Shown here: one piece after another, positions 31,349 through 44,800 of the stretch
Layout: the number at the start of each line of letters is the position of its first letter
Numbering within the stretch: position 1 is the first letter of the stretch
Assembly: GCA_009760855.2 (NCBI GenBank)
Contig: WPIO01000073.1
Coordinates: 1,672,501 to 1,734,500, forward strand
Direction: 5' to 3'
DNA: 62,000 nt
Source: Cristatella mucedo
Taxonomy: Eukaryota; Bryozoa; Phylactolaemata; Cristatellidae
Notes under the pieces: model-generated
Seen by the model: only the letters and a program-made list of their open reading frames with translations
Told to the model about the DNA's origin: nothing
Database searches by the model: none
Position numbers and translations under genes: made by a program

Positions 31349-31965
31349 TGAATAATAATAATAATAATAGATTGATATCGCCCCCTCAGAAAAATGTCTT
31401 TACTACAATTAATATGTGATGTAAAGAAACGATGATCAGGCGGTTAGTGGCAATGTCAATGTCAAAAGATAAACGTGGTGAGGGTAACATGCATAGTATC
31501 AACATGTAAATGTAGTTAGTGGCAGAATGCACGCTGTCAGCATGAATAAGCACACGAAGGACAAATCACACGGACCTACTAAACACTGTCAAAAACAGGA
31601 GCGTTTTTAGCTTCATTCTAATATTTCGTCGAGTAGAAGAGGGATTTCAAGACGTCAGTTGGGAGTGAGTTCAAGGCTTTGAGAGCATACGAACTAAAGG
31701 TACGATCTCCAAAGGATATGAGGTTCTTACGAGGTGTAGCTATACGATTTGATTAAAAAAAGTGGGTGGCATGGTACCTAGTCTGGTAGGGGAATAGTTC
31801 TGATAGGTAGGCTGGAGCCAGGGAGTGAGTGGAGCTACAAGTGAGTGAAAAAACCATAAAGTCGATGCGACGCTTGATTTGGAGCCGGTGCAGATCGGCG
31901 AGAAGTGGTGTGGCGTGGCAGCTTCAAGGCTAACGACAGACATGCCAAACTTCGGAGTTTTTTAA
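31349..31965 (-). mobile_element. LINE-A degraded copy
   Basis: (AAT)6, diverged hairpin region, then the non-coding end and last coding blocks on the minus strand (SFHSLVAP... and HHFSPICTGS segments). 31173-31348 between the two LINE tails holds a short (GA)n and nothing else. Confidence 0.7.
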
Positions 31966-32374
31966 TAACTGTAAGTACATTCAGAAACGACTAGGAAAAT
32001 TGCTTTCCAATGTACTTTTCAGTTCTCTGAGTGCACTTCAGGACTGCAGCACAGCTTGCCGTCCACCTACTGTCTCGGCTCACCAGCAAGCATCCTACTT
32101 CATCCATCTACTCTCCATACTCTTTTCATTTGCTAGAGTCAACCCCACTGCACCAGATCTTTTCTAGAGTGACTGTGGCTAGTCATTCCTTCATAGCCAG
32201 CCAGGACTTAGGTTCGTCAATAGCATAATTGATTTCAAGTTGTAAATTGCAGAGAAATTCAAAACTTCTTTTGTTATGCACTATGTATGTATGCGGGTAT
32301 GTATGTATGTATGTACGTATGTATGGGTGTATTTACGGTTTTACGGAAGTAACTATGTATGTATGTATTTATGT

Positions 32375-32760
<386 letters not shown>

Positions 32761-32796
32761 TAAATGAGCAGCCTGGGATGAGAAGCCCCGACAAAT

Positions 32797-33035
32797 AATA
32801 ATCATCATAATTTATTTGACTCAGTGCCCTTTATGAACTCATTTTTTCTAAGTGCCTTACATTTGCTGCAAATGAAGCACGATCGAATGGTTAGTGAAAA
32901 ATTCTCAATAACCAACAAGAATAACATGGTTAGGGGTGACAATCACAGGGTCAGCATGCAAGTATGGTTAGTGGCAGCATGCACTGTATCAGCCCGCATA
33001 AGCACATAAAGGTCGAATCACAGGGACACACCCAA
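32797..33035 (-). mobile_element. LINE-A 3' end
   Basis: AATAATAATCATCATAA tail, degraded hairpin, TTTGCTGCAAATG, then the usual TGACA/GTCAGCATGCAAGT non-coding end. 5'-truncated. Confidence 0.75.
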
Positions 33036-34490
33036 AACTTCACGAGATATCTGGCCAAGTAGAACCTGTGCCACTGACCCCCCCAGCTCAATCGGCTGGA
33101 ATAACCGCATAGATTTTGGAGGGGTCTACAGCATTAAGATTAAGTAGGATCAAAGCTTGACCATAGTAATGGTGTACAATCAGCCGAAGGCTGACAAGAC
33201 ATGCAGGGCGGCTTGGCAAGGGAAGCGATAGGTCTGTTGCTGCTGGTCTCCACCGTGACACATTTAACCCAGGGAGCAGCCCAAACTAATTACCATTAAC
33301 AACCTTGAACTTGCAAGGCAACCTAATCGCACGATAGCTCGGAGTCCCACAGCACTCAGGTCTCAGCCGGGCATCTAACCGGTCTCAAATCATTCTGAGG
33401 CCATGCCTTCAGTCCACGTCACCTAAGGCTCAGAACTTTCCTCCAAGAGGAATCATAGCCCTTGACTTGACGAAATTTGAAGCTAAAATAAACATTCCTC
33501 GGATTTCTAACAGCATTTGCTACGTATGCTTAAATCATCCTTGTGTGCTTATGCATGCTGCAGATAGGCATGATATTATCACTAGAAATTTGGCATCCTT
33601 ATTTTCCTGCCTAATCGAAGTGCCCACATAAATTCAGCTCCATTGGAGTGCTATAAAAGGCTTTTTGTTATTATTTAAGAACTCTGAACTCTTGTCAATT
33701 TGCATAGCGATCAGGCTTACAGCCTTAAAGAACAGGTCTATTTATCCCAGTTATAGACTTACTTAAAGGGTCATCATTCGGGGAGGAGCTAGGCATCTAT
33801 CGCATTTGTAATGTACGACAATATTAATGCGAGTTAAGAAGCCAGTGCCTACATCTCCTTGATTCGTTACTTGCCTTGCATGCAGTAACATTAGCAGAAC
33901 ACAACCTCAGTAGCTCCTATAAAAGAAGTGCTGAAAGAAGAAATGCACTGGGTACTTTTCAACCAATTGAAAGAGATCATTGCTGTAGCATTTCAGCTAC
34001 TGAAGCCATCGTGAATGACAATGTCTCTTTGTTTCTTTGTTTTGAATCTTACTAAAAATCTATGAGCCATAGGATTATACACTAGTTGCAGACAGAATTT
34101 ACATCGAGCTGCCAAATTCTATTACTAGAATTGGCCCAGTTTCCGAGCATCAAGCCGTAAACAAAATTTTGGCCTGTTCATCTTACCTCTGCAATAGTCA
34201 TGCTCACATGTGCACACATGCATGCATGCACACGAAAGCATGCACACACTCAAGCATGTACACACTCACACACGCTCTCACACAAACAGATAAAAAAGAG
34301 AGAGGACTTGATGATGACATCAATGGTGGCTTGGGAATAGCTGCCAGTGTGCCGTCAGAGCATGAATGTAAAAGCCACTGTGGTCGTGACTCTGTGCATG
34401 TGTATTGTGGCTTGAGCTGATAGTGATTGGTCAAGTGATGATGACAGACTGATAAGGGGTCGACCTCGAAAGCAAGCACCAATCAAGCCC
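33036..34490. other. Intergenic, no gene seen
   Basis: A CATGCATG/CACACA-rich stretch at 34200-34280 drives the small frames there. No domain, RNA gene or known repeat otherwise. Confidence 0.45.
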
Positions 34491-34491
34491 A

Positions 34492-35518
34492 ATAAATAAT
34501 AATAATAACAATAATAATAATTCACTTGATAAAGCGCCCTCAGAGAACTTAATCTCTCTCTAGGTGCTTTACATTTGCTGTAAAGTGAAATGCAATGGAA
34601 TGGTAAGTAAAATCATGCTTGAAAAACAAACGAAATGAATAATATGGTTAGGGATGACATGCACAGGGTCAGCATGCAAATGTGGTTAGTGGCAGCATTA
34701 ACAGTGTCAGCACGCATAAGCACATGAAGGACGAACCACAGAGACCCACTAAATGCTGTCCTAAATAGGTGTGTTTTTAGGTTCCTTTTAAATGTGGTCA
34801 GGTCAGGGGATGTTCTGACGCAGGTCGGGAGGGAGTTCCAGGCTTTGGGAGCATACGAACTAAATGCACGGTCTCCAAAGGATTTAAGGTTTGTATGAGG
34901 TATTTGTAGACTGTTGGATTCCGAAAAGCGGGTGGTACGATGCTTGGCCTGATGGAGTAGTATATCTGACATATAGCCTGGAGCCATAGAATGAAGGGAC
35001 CTAAAAGTGAGCGACAAAACCTTGAAGTCAATCCGTTGCTTGACTGGTAGCCAGTGCAGGTCGGCGAGAAGTGGAGTAATGTGGCAACTGCGACGCTCAC
35101 GACCGACAAGCCTAGCTGCAGAGTGTTGCACCAGCTGCAATCGCCTGATCGCACATGCTGGTAGGCCAGTAAGCAGTGAGTTGCAGAAGTCAAGACGGGA
35201 TGTCACGAATGCATGGACCAACTTGGACGTGGTATCTTTATCTAAACAAGCTCGAATTTTAGCAATGTTATGAAGCTGAAAATAGGCGGATTTGACTTTG
35301 GAGCTGATACGGTCGTCTAACGAGATGTCGCTTTGGAATATGACACCTAGATTTTGAGCTGATTGAACTGGAGATATGCTGGCAGAGCCAATTTTGAGAG
35401 TCAGCCTTTCCAATCTCTGGATCACACTGGGTTTGCCCATAACTAGTAAGTTAGTTTTGTCATCGTTAAGTTTTAGAAAATTTGCTGCCATCCATGTGCG
35501 GATGTCATCAATGCCAAA
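34492..35518 (-). pseudogene. LINE-A copy with open C-terminal half of the RT frame
   Basis: (AAT)n-type tail, intact hairpin, then an uninterrupted minus frame from about 35515 down to the TGA after FRTAFSGSL-WF (frame ends at 34613). It includes DDIRTWMAANFLKLNDDKTN, NLGVIFQSDISLDD, LHWLPVKQRIDF and AWNSLPTC. The catalytic YADD region is missing by 5' truncation. The long open frame suggests a relatively young insertion. Confidence 0.85.
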
Positions 35519-36130
35519 TGAAGGTTGTAATAACAAGTTTGAGGACTCGTGCCTGTCGAAGAGTCCTCTACGATAGAAAAGGTCACCTGCTTTTATTGCT
35601 GACCACGCCACATGCAGTCTGCCTTGTAACTACAGCATCTAGTTAATCAGGGAAGATCACCAACAGGGATCCTGGCTAAAGTTGACTGGAAGTTCATGAT
35701 CGTCGCTCGGCTTTTTTACTAGTGCCCAACACTAAGGCTTGCCAGATTCATGCCATTGCACAGACATGGCTAGCAGGTGCTTTGCAAGGCAGTGCATAGC
35801 CAAGGGAACGTAGCAGGCCACTCAGGATAGCTGGATTAGCGTAACGAGACAGCTGGCATCTTTAGACAGCCGTAGCTATTGGATAGAATCTCTTATAACC
35901 GACTCACCTGCTGTGCAAACGAGCAAGGAAATCGTCCTTGGCAGCAGTCAGTGTCAGCGGCCATGATTGCTATCTTTTGTTTGGCATGGGGCTTTGGGAG
36001 ATTTCTTAGTAGAGGAGCCGACTCTTAAGTGCTTAGAGCAGGTCTTGATTAGGAGTGAAAGAAGTGACAGAAACAGTCACGTGGTGTCAGTCATGTGTTG
36101 CTCCAGCTGCAGGACCATTTGGGCAATGCC
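35519..36130. other. No gene seen
   Basis: Unassigned intergenic sequence. Confidence 0.4.
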
Positions 36131-36510
36131 TGCTTTGACAAGGGTATGACAACCTAGCTGAACGGCTGCACCGGTTTCAGCCTTTTCGTGCTCTCAGGTC
36201 CTCTGTGGACAATAAAATAGCTACTGAATTTATGCATTTAAAGACAGTTGGTAACAGAAACATTTTCTGCAGGTCCTAGACTGTGTAACTCACTTCCAAA
36301 GTTCTTACAAAACGACTTCTTGTCTCCTGCTGCCGACTGTGGGTCATCCCTTCCAGGCGTCCTGAGCCGCTACTTCCATGCGACTCACTTCCTCGACTGC
36401 CCTGCTGATTCAGCTGTGCTTCTCACTTTCTCTTGTTGCGTGAGATGGAGTCTGTTGTCTGCTGTGTGCACATTGACAGCTTCTTCGGTTTTGAATAAAC
36501 AATAGAAAAC
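36131..36510 (+). mobile_element. LINE-B, + orientation
   Basis: Coding-end blocks (CTCTGTGGACAATAAAATAG, GCAGGTCCTAGACTGTG) and the reverse of the GAGATGGAGTCTGTTG non-coding block. The tail is lost or replaced. Confidence 0.65.
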
Positions 36511-36529
36511 TTCAGCATAATACTCACTC

Positions 36530-36800
36530 AGTCATTGTGGCTCAGTGGAGTTACAGACACGGCTACAATATACCTCAGCCAAGCTAGTTCATGCATTAGT
36601 GATATCACCACTAGATTACTGCGATTCCTTCATAATCGGGACTCCGGCCAGTGCCATTAATCATCTGCATCTGCTGAAAAAGCTCTTATGGTCGGTCGTC
36701 AAAGGCAAAGCTACCAGTTCGCACTACTTCTATCTGAGCTTAATTGGCTCATCATCTAACATCAATCAATTTCTGGATACCCTGCACTAATTTAGTAGAC
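36530..36800 (+). mobile_element. LINE RT fragment, strongly degraded
   Basis: Translation KLVHALVISPLDYCDSFIIG aligns with the KLVHAFVTSRLDFCNSLLTG block of LINE-A. The rest is decayed. Confidence 0.5.
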
Positions 36801-38000
36801 TAATACATGCTGCTGCAAATAATGCACTCTTTAGTTCCGAAGTAAATGCTCGAACGCGATCATCGCGATAATGAATCTTAGTGGGCGATAGCCCATCACG
36901 GTCGGAGAAGTATTATATGATATGGCTCTTTTGATGTAAACCACAATCACAGCTACCGAGTTTTGCACTATCTTGATTTGCTGTGAAAGGAAAAACAATT
37001 CCGAAGAAAGTGAGCGAGAGTTACCACAAGTAAGATGGGTTAACAAACATTCGATAACTAAATTACTTATTGTGCTTTTATGTAAATATGCCAGAATTGT
37101 TGCAAACGTTGTATGCCTGAAAGTGGGCAGGCTGATGGCGAAAGAACATGTTGTGATCGAGCACCTAGTTTCTATATAGAGGTAACTGGGAAATGCGGAC
37201 TCGGCCAATTTGAGGGTGTGGCTTTTCAGTTTCTGAGTGGCTAATTGCTTTTATAATTATCAACTTTGTTTTATAATGATTGAATTTTAGGAATTTCATC
37301 TAAGTGTGGATGTCGGCAGTACACGCTGGTATTGAGTTTAGGTAATCTGAGGTGCTGGAGGCTGGTGAAGATTAAAGCTCAGTTAGACACGTGGGCAATC
37401 TACATAGAAATAAAAGACTCGATCTGGGTATAAATTGTGAAAAGAGGGGTACCTAGAACAAATATGTGCGGTATCTCGTAGTTTAAAGGTTCATCAGATG
37501 ACAGATTGGTAACGAAGTTTGCACTCTGAAATCTCCCACCAAGACCTAAACTACAAAAGTGCTATGCCGATGGTGGCCTGTAGACGAAGTAGGCGCTCAC
37601 GAAGGACTTGGCAATTAAAATGATCAAACTCTGCCGGACGACCATAATTACCTGAGAGATTCCTCCTAAAGTTATACTTCCGAAGGCTTCGTACAATAAT
37701 CTCTGTGGCTTGATTACACGCAAATTTGACTATAATGTACTTGCTAGTTACACAGTTTTATATTAAGAGTTTAGCCATTTTGCCTCTATTCTGTCGAGTG
37801 GCTAGCTCAGAAAAACAGTAGCCGGAGACTAGGTGGAAATCATTCTTAAGTTCTCATTATTGCACGCACGTTTGATTTTAAGTAGCCTGACAGCTTCATT
37901 TTTTGGATTTTTGACAAAGATTGAGGCTGAACTAAAGTAGCTTTCGCACTATGATACTTTGTTGCTTCAGAAAGCCAGCTCCGTACATACTGAGGTGATA
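36801..38000. other. Mostly unassigned
   Basis: A minus frame at 36831-37208 (125 codons) has no recognisable domain. Near 37240-37400 there is faint similarity to the LINE-A RT region on the minus strand, too weak to annotate. Confidence 0.35.
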
Positions 38001-38004
38001 TAAC

Positions 38005-38155
38005 AGTATCATTTGCAAAGCTGCAAAGAGCCTAAACGGCTATCGTCACCGCTTGCACTGGGCAATGAAGGATTGCCTGCTGCAGGACTCGAACTCGCGA
38101 CCTGGGTCGTGAAGAGCGAGCACCTAACCTACTGGGTGAAGGCCGGGGGGAATAT
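38005..38155 (-). mobile_element. SINE family 2, tRNA-like head preserved
   Basis: On the minus strand: tRNA-like head with B box AGTTCGAGTCC (complement at 38085-38095), then CTGCAGCAGGCAATCCTTCATTG (in two parts) and GCAAGCGGTGACGATAGCCG. The head lies at 38090-38155. Confidence 0.7.
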
Positions 38156-38215
38156 CACGTATGCTTAAAAAGGCTGCTGGGTCTGATCAGCTTCTAACCG
38201 CAGGTTCCTATATGG

Positions 38216-38360
38216 CACGCCGAGCTCGTTTGGTCCAGCGGTTAAGGTGCTCACCCCGACCAAGGTCTGGCTGACGTCGTGGGCTCGAGCCCCAAGACAT
38301 ATGTGAAGCACCTGAATAGAGATTATGTTCTCTTGGGGAGCTAAACAAATGAATTATTTT
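38216..38360 (+). mobile_element. SINE family 1: tRNA head with LINE-A-like 3' end
   Basis: A box TGGTCCAGCGG (38231-38241) matches the Pol III consensus. B box GGCTCGAGCCC starts at 38282. The 3' part GAAGCACCTGAATAGAGATT...TTCTCTTGGGGAGCT mirrors the LINE-A hairpin. End AAATGAATTATTTT. Confidence 0.75.
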
Positions 38361-39425
38361 GTGTATGCCGTATACGCAGAGAGTTAACGCAGTCTAGACA
38401 GGTGTTACAAATGCGTGGATCAACTTGATTATCGTAACATTTTCTAAGCACACCAGCGTATCTCAAGTAATACACAGCTGAAAATAGGTATACGCAACTG
38501 TGGAGCTGATTTAGGCCTCCAATTAACTGTCGCAGGACGCTCGAATTTCCAAACGCAGAAACTTGAAAAACGATTGACTATCACGGTGTCCTTCCACTCA
38601 CGCTGATACCGCGTTGAACGACGGCTTTGCTTTACGCGGTAGAACTTTGGAGCTTTATACAGGACCGGCTGTAGGAAAGAACTTCTCATCTCTCCCCCTT
38701 CCTAGAAGTAGCAGCCTGCTTTGGGCTCAAAGACGTAGTCGTGATTCCAAGCAGCGAGCCGAGGCAGGCCTCGCGATATTCGAGATTCGCGTCTGCTTCG
38801 GTCACGTCTCGTCGTTTTTGGAGTCGCGTTGGAATGCAATGGTGTAGCAAGTCAGACGTAACTACCGAAATGCCTGCACTTATTACAGATTTGTAGGTGC
38901 GTCACAGTCTTAGCTTTGGATTATTCCTGAATGTTAGCTCTAGATGATAGGCTCAGCGAGTTTTTACTTCCTGAGATACTGCTCTCTATATATAAATATA
39001 ATTTAAATATCGGACGACATAAGCTGAGACATGTGAAACACGGGTATTCTTTTCTGCACTGCGGCTACCAATATCACGATTCACGCACAGCGAAAGAATG
39101 ACCACCAGGTGTCGCCTAAGATATGCAGTCAGCTGATATGACATCTAATGGAAGTTTGACTCCTGACAGCTCGCGTCCTATAAGAGTTAAACCTGTGAAC
39201 TTGGAAAGCCAAGCAAGTAGTACAATTTTGGTGAGTTCTTCTATTTTGTGCTGTTGAGTATACCCCTACGACAGACATATTACGCATCGCATTCTTTCTT
39301 TCAGCTTCTACAGGAACCGTAACGAAGAGACGTTGTATATAGCTCACGTTTGCAATCACAATTGTCTGTAATGCAACCTGTCAAACAAAGGTTTAACTTG
39401 CAATTGCGTGCACTGCCTTTCCAAA
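38361..39425. other. No gene seen
   Basis: Short frames only (up to 81 codons). No repeats recognised. Confidence 0.4.
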
Positions 39426-39429
39426 TTCG

Positions 39430-39445
39430 AGAGAAAGAGAGGGAT

Positions 39446-39512
<67 letters not shown>

Positions 39513-39540
39513 AGGAAAGAGAGAGAGAGAAAGAAAGAGA
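39430..39540 (+). repeat. (GA)n microsatellite, interrupted
   Basis: GAGA runs with AAAG and GGGA interruptions, ending shortly before the LINE-B tail. Confidence 0.95.
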
Positions 39541-39561
39541 CAGGGAGATAAAGACATTGTA

Positions 39562-40045
39562 TTGTTGTATCTCCGTCAGTAACTCCACAAAGTCATAAAG
39601 ACCATGTGGGTGTTACACAGGAGAGTTTTGTATAGCGCACTCACAGCCTAAGCGGCTTTCGGTACGCATTCGGTAGCCAACAGACTTCGTCTCACGCAAC
39701 AAAGAGAAAGTGGAAATCATAGCAGAGTTAGGAGAGCATTTGAGGTAGTGAGTAGCATAGAAGTAGCAGCTCAGGACCGCTGAAAAAGATGTGCCATAGT
39801 CGGCAGTTGGAGAGTAGATGTCGTTGCTAAGAATTGTGGAAGCGAGTTCCACAGTCTATGACCTGCAGAGCTAAAGCTTCTGTCGCCAACTGTCTTTAAG
39901 CGGAGGAATGGGATAGCTAATTTATTATCCACACAGGACCTGAGGGCGCGAACAGGCTTAAACTGATGCAGCAGTTCAGCTAGGTACGAAGGAGCCAAGC
40001 CGTGGCGGGCCTTGTGGGTCAGCGTAAGAACTTTGATAAGAACAT
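39562..40045 (-). mobile_element. LINE-B, best-preserved 3' copy
   Basis: TTGTTGTATCTCCGTCAGTAA start, conserved TTTTGTATAGCGCACTCACA, and a minus frame coding SYLAELLHQFKPVRALRSCV...FLRLKTVGDRSFSSAG...LWNSLPQF. It ends near a second GA run. Confidence 0.8.
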
Positions 40046-40051
40046 AGATAC

Positions 40052-40056
<5 letters not shown>

Positions 40057-40100
<44 letters not shown>
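40057..40100 (+). repeat. (GA)n microsatellite
   Basis: About 44 bp of GA dinucleotides at the 5' boundary of the LINE-B copy. Confidence 0.95.
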
Positions 40101-40101
<1 letters not shown>

Positions 40102-40485
40102 AGCGGGCAGACATTCTTCATGATATGAACCACCTTTGGAAGCCGCGTAATTTGGAGAGGTTAGTTGATCTAGTTGGTACTCTGTCGCTTGCATCGTTCC
40201 GAAGCAGCAAAGGAAGAGCGAGCGCCGTACAGCGTCACCGAGGCTGTAACTATTAATGAAGGACTGCGAGAAGGACTGGTGAAATTGCCAAAGGGCGGTC
40301 CACTTTAGTAACCGTTTGTAAGGAGCGTCCTTCCCGAATTTCAGTCGTGCGGAAGTACTATGCGTTGACTTATTGACAAATGGATATACACTCTGAATGC
40401 ATGTAATCTAGAGCATCTATACTGTGAGCCTGTAACTCAACAAAGCCACGAGCGCCTAGGGGTGCTAACACTGTATTCATGCAAT
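40101..40485. other. No gene seen
   Basis: Unassigned sequence. Confidence 0.4.
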
Positions 40486-40925
40486 TCGGATTCTGTAGCT
40501 CGCTGCTTGCTGCTCTACCTACCCCTGCAATTAGGGAGTTGGAATAAATGGAAAACTCTGCAGCTAAGCTTGGCTGTCGCGAGCGTTGCAGTTTCCAAAT
40601 CATGCCATTTCTCGCCGACCTGCTCTGGCTCCCAATCAAGCAGGATATCGACTTCAAAGTTCTGTCACTCACGTTTAGGTCCCTTCATTTTTTACTACAG
40701 CCTACCTATCGGAACTAATCCCTCCACCAAGCTAGGCCTCGCACCACCCGCGTTCTTGACTCAAATCGCTTAGGTATACCTCGTACGAACTTCAAATAAT
40801 TTGGAGACCGTGCCTTTAGTTGTTCGTATATTTTCAGAGCCTGGAACTTACTCCCGACTGACTTCACGACATACAGGAGTGTATCGCACTTACAAGAAAG
40901 CTAAACACGCACCTGTTTTTGATAG
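40486..40925 (+). mobile_element. LINE-A degraded copy, + strand
   Basis: Coding blocks from CTGCAGCTAAGCTTGGCTGTC through the DLLWLPIKQDIDFK-like and AWNL-like segments, ending CACCTGTTTTTGATAGCA. Tail-to-tail with the following minus copy. Confidence 0.7.
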
Positions 40926-41450
40926 CATAATTATAATAATGATAATGCACTTGATAAAGTGCCCTCAGAGAACTCAATCTCATTCTATGGGCTTTACATT
41001 TGCTGCAAAGGGAAACTCGATTGATTGGTGAGTAATGTCATGCTTGATAAACAACATGAATAACATGGTTTGGGGTGACATGCACAGGGTTAGCATGCAA
41101 GTGTGGCTAGTGGCAGCAGGCACAGTGTCACTACCCGTAAGCACATATAGGATGAATAACAGGGACCCGCTAAATGCTCTCCTAAATATGTGTGTTTTTA
41201 AGTTCTTTTTACATGCAGTCAAGGCAGGGGATGTCATGACGGAAGCCGGCAGTGAGTTCCAGGCTTTAGGAGCATACGAACTAAGAGCGTGGTCTTCAAA
41301 AGATTTGAGGTTTATACGAGGTAGAGGTACACAGTTAGATTCCGAAAAATGGGGGTACGACGCTTGGCCCGGTGGGGCAGTAGATCTGAGAGAGATAGGC
41401 TGTAGCCAAAGAATGAAGTGACCTTGAAGTGAGCGACAAAGCCTTGAAGT
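40926..41450 (-). mobile_element. LINE-A 3' fragment
   Basis: TAATTATAATAATGATAATG tail, hairpin GTGCCCTCAGAGAAC, non-coding end, and the last ~100 codons of the RT frame with breaks. Confidence 0.8.
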
Positions 41451-41618
41451 CGAGCATTTGGTCGTTCTTAAGATTTCTTCTTTTATGTACTTTTACGTGC
41501 TGACACTGTGCGTGTTACAACTACCTATATACTTAATCACAATAATATTTTAACCATGATGGTATACTAACCACTCTCGTGCTCTTAAAAACAAGAGGAC
41601 TCTGCAGAGGAAGAAGTA

Positions 41619-41801
41619 ATGGCCACTTCTGCTTTCACCAAGACAAGAATTTCTTTTTGTTTTAGGAAAAGTCTGCAATTTTTCAAGAGCAGTTTAGATC
41701 GTGGCCTTTTAAAAGGTCAGCCAACAAGATCAGACAGGGATAAAACTCATCTGGTTTTAAAGCGAACAAAAACTGAACCTATCGCCACTCGAAAGCAATG
41801 A
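41619..41801 (+). promoter_or_regulatory. Possible upstream ORF of MBD gene B
   Basis: A 60-codon frame whose TGA overlaps the gene B start (ATGA at 41798-41801). Its ATG is in a fair context (AAGTAATGG). Alternatively, TTTTTGTTTTAG at ~41655-41666 is a strong splice acceptor and the bases after it are 5' UTR of exon 1. Sequence alone cannot decide. Confidence 0.3.
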
Positions 41802-44800
41802 CTGACAGCAAGCCGAAACGATCAATTGATTACAGACAGGGCAAGTTAAGGCTGACTACATCTGGCGAGTCGCAGAACATAGCTGAAGTCGACGAAGTGA
41901 AGTTCAATGTTGGTACGAGACCACCAGATGACAAGGCTTCAGCGAAAGCACCAAAAAAAGCACACAAAAGAAAACTCAAGGGCGCCGACGCTACGGTTGG
42001 AAAATCATCTCGTGATACAATTCGAGAAAAAGAAAGTCATACGAAGCACCGGAGGAAAGAAGAAAACAATGCAAAGAAATCGAAGGCTGCCCAAAGATTA
42101 GGACAGTTTGAGGTGGATGATCTTGACACTAAGCTGGAGGCCACTTCTGCTTCAGACTACGGACGGAAGCGGACTGGACTTGAAAAAGGTCACACCGAGT
42201 CCAAGGCGGCCGACAGATTGCAGATAAAGCCGGCTAAAGCTGGCTCGCTACAGCAGCAGAGAAGGAAGTCCAAAACCAAGTTAAGGACTGCGGCTTTAGA
42301 CCGTGATGCTATGAGCAAGACAAGTGATTCTTCGCACAACTCAGAGAAAGAGGGAACAGTTGTGGAGCCAAGGTTAGGGCAGGGCGTTGAGAAGCTGGAG
42401 TCGGTGGAAAAAGCAATACAAGAGCGTCCACACACAAAGCGCATCCTTGAAATATTGAATAAAGGTAAGATATTTTATTCTCGAGCCAAGATATAAGAGC
42501 CGAAATACTCCTTTCAAAGTTAAACTCTTTTCTTAGTGTTGACAGGTTTTCCAGATCAGGCGTAATCTCATAGGTAATATTTTGCTTCATCTGCTACAGA
42601 GCATCGAGGTCTACAAATCGATCAAAAGTTACTGCTACCGTTTGACTTAGGTAAGACAAGTGCTTTGGTTAGCGTATCATGTTCAGACTGATTTCATATC
42701 AAACGACAAGCAATTTTGATTTGCAGGATGGAGTCGAATATGCCAACGCCGATATCCGGATGGAAGAAAAAATATATTACGCCCGCATGATATTAGCTAT
42801 CAACCACCCGATACAAAGAAAAAACTGGTAATTAATATGCTGAAAATAATGTGGCTGTACCTGGAAATACTCGTTTGATCTGTTGTCAACCGTGCAGCTA
42901 AAACACTGTGCCACTTCCTTGTGAGCTCTACAAGCTTCATATCAAGCATAGAATTTATTTTAAGATACTTTCTCTGGCTTACGGGTTGCTTCAATAATAA
43001 TAATAATAATGTACTTGATAAAGCGCCCTCAGAGAACTTAATCTCTTTCTAGGCGCTTTACATTTGTTGCAAAGGGAAATGCAATGGAATGGTAAGTAAA
43101 ATTATGCTTGAAAAACAAACAAAATGAATAACATAGTTAGGGGTGACATGCACAGGGTCAGCATGCAAATGTGGTTAGTGGCAGCATTCACAGTGTCAGC
43201 ACGCATAAGCACGTGAAAGACGAATTTTGCACCAGCTGCAATCGCCTGATCGCACATGCTGGTAGGCCAGTAAGCAGTGAGTTGCAGAAGTCGAGACGAG
43301 ATGTCACGAATGCATGGACCAACTTAGACGTGGTATCCTTATCTAAACAAGCCCGAATTTTAGCAATGTTATGAAGCTGAAAATAGGCAGATTTGACTGT
43401 GGAGCTGATATGGTCGTCTAACGAGAGGTCGCTTTGGAATATGACACCTAGATTTCGAGCTGATTCGACAGGAGATATGCTGGCAGAGCCAATTTTGAGC
43501 GTCAGCCTTTTCAATCTCTGGATCACACTGGGTTTGCCCAAAACTAGTAAGTTAGTTTTATCATCGTTTAGTTCTAGAAAATTTGCTGCCTTCCATGTCC
43601 GGATGTCATCAATGCATACAGCAAGTGAGTTTAAAGAATTTGAGGTGCTCGAAGGCTGGGAGGGATCAAAGCAAAGGTACAACTGAGTGTCATCCGCATA
43701 GAAGTGAAAGCCTAGATTGTGCTTTGCAATCACATCAGCAAGAGGGAGAGTATAAACCATGAAAAGAACCGGACCTAGCACGGATCCCTGAGGTACTCCA
43801 TATTTCGGAGGTACTTCGGATGATCTTTGTCCATTCACGTCGATACTCTGGAGTCTCCCACTGAGATAGGACCTGAATCACTGCAGAGCAGTGCCAGTGA
43901 TGCCCAGGCGAGATGAGAGGCGCTCTAGAAGAACTTTGTGATCGATGGTATCAAAAGCTGCCAAAAGATCGAGCAAAACAAGCAGAGACACTCTACCCAT
44001 GTCTGCATTCCTAAGTAGGTCGTTGTATACCCTAAGCAATGCTGACTCTGTGGAGTGATTAGCTCTAAAGCCAGACTGGAACTTACTAGCAAGGTGTGAG
44101 GTTTCGATATATGAGTTCAATAGCTTGCAACAGCCTACCTATCCGACTTCCTTGTGCACCCCCACCGTCCGCAATTCGGCATCAAGTAATCTCGCCGTTT
44201 CTTGAGCTAAATTGAAATCCATTCGAGATTGAGCACTGCTCGTAGGCGCCAAGGCCTGGACCATGCGTCTGCTCAGGTCAACGCCTGCAATAATAATAAT
44301 AATAATAATAATATTGCACTTGATAAAGCGCCCTCAGAGAACTTAATCTCTTTCTAGGCGCTTTACATTTGCTGCAAAGTGATACGCAATAGAATAGTAA
44401 GTAAAATCATGCTTGAAAAACAAACAAAATGAATAACATGGTTAGGGGTGACATGCACTGGGTCAGCATGCAAATGTGGTTAGTGGCAGCATGAACAGTG
44501 TCAGCACGCATAAGCACATCGAGGACGAATCACAAGGACCCACTAAATGCTGTCCTAAATAGGAATGTTTTTAAGTTTCTTTTAAATGTGGTCAGGTCAG
44601 GGGATGTTCTGATGCAGGTCGGGAGGGAGTTCCAGGCTGTGGGAGCATACGAGCTAAATGCACGGTCTCCAAAGGATTTAAGGTTTGTACGAGGTATTTC
44701 TAGACTGTTGGATTCCGAAAAGCGAGTGGTACGATGCTTTGCCTGATGGGGTAGTATCTCTGAAAGATAGACTGGAGCCATAGAATGAAGAGACCTAAAA

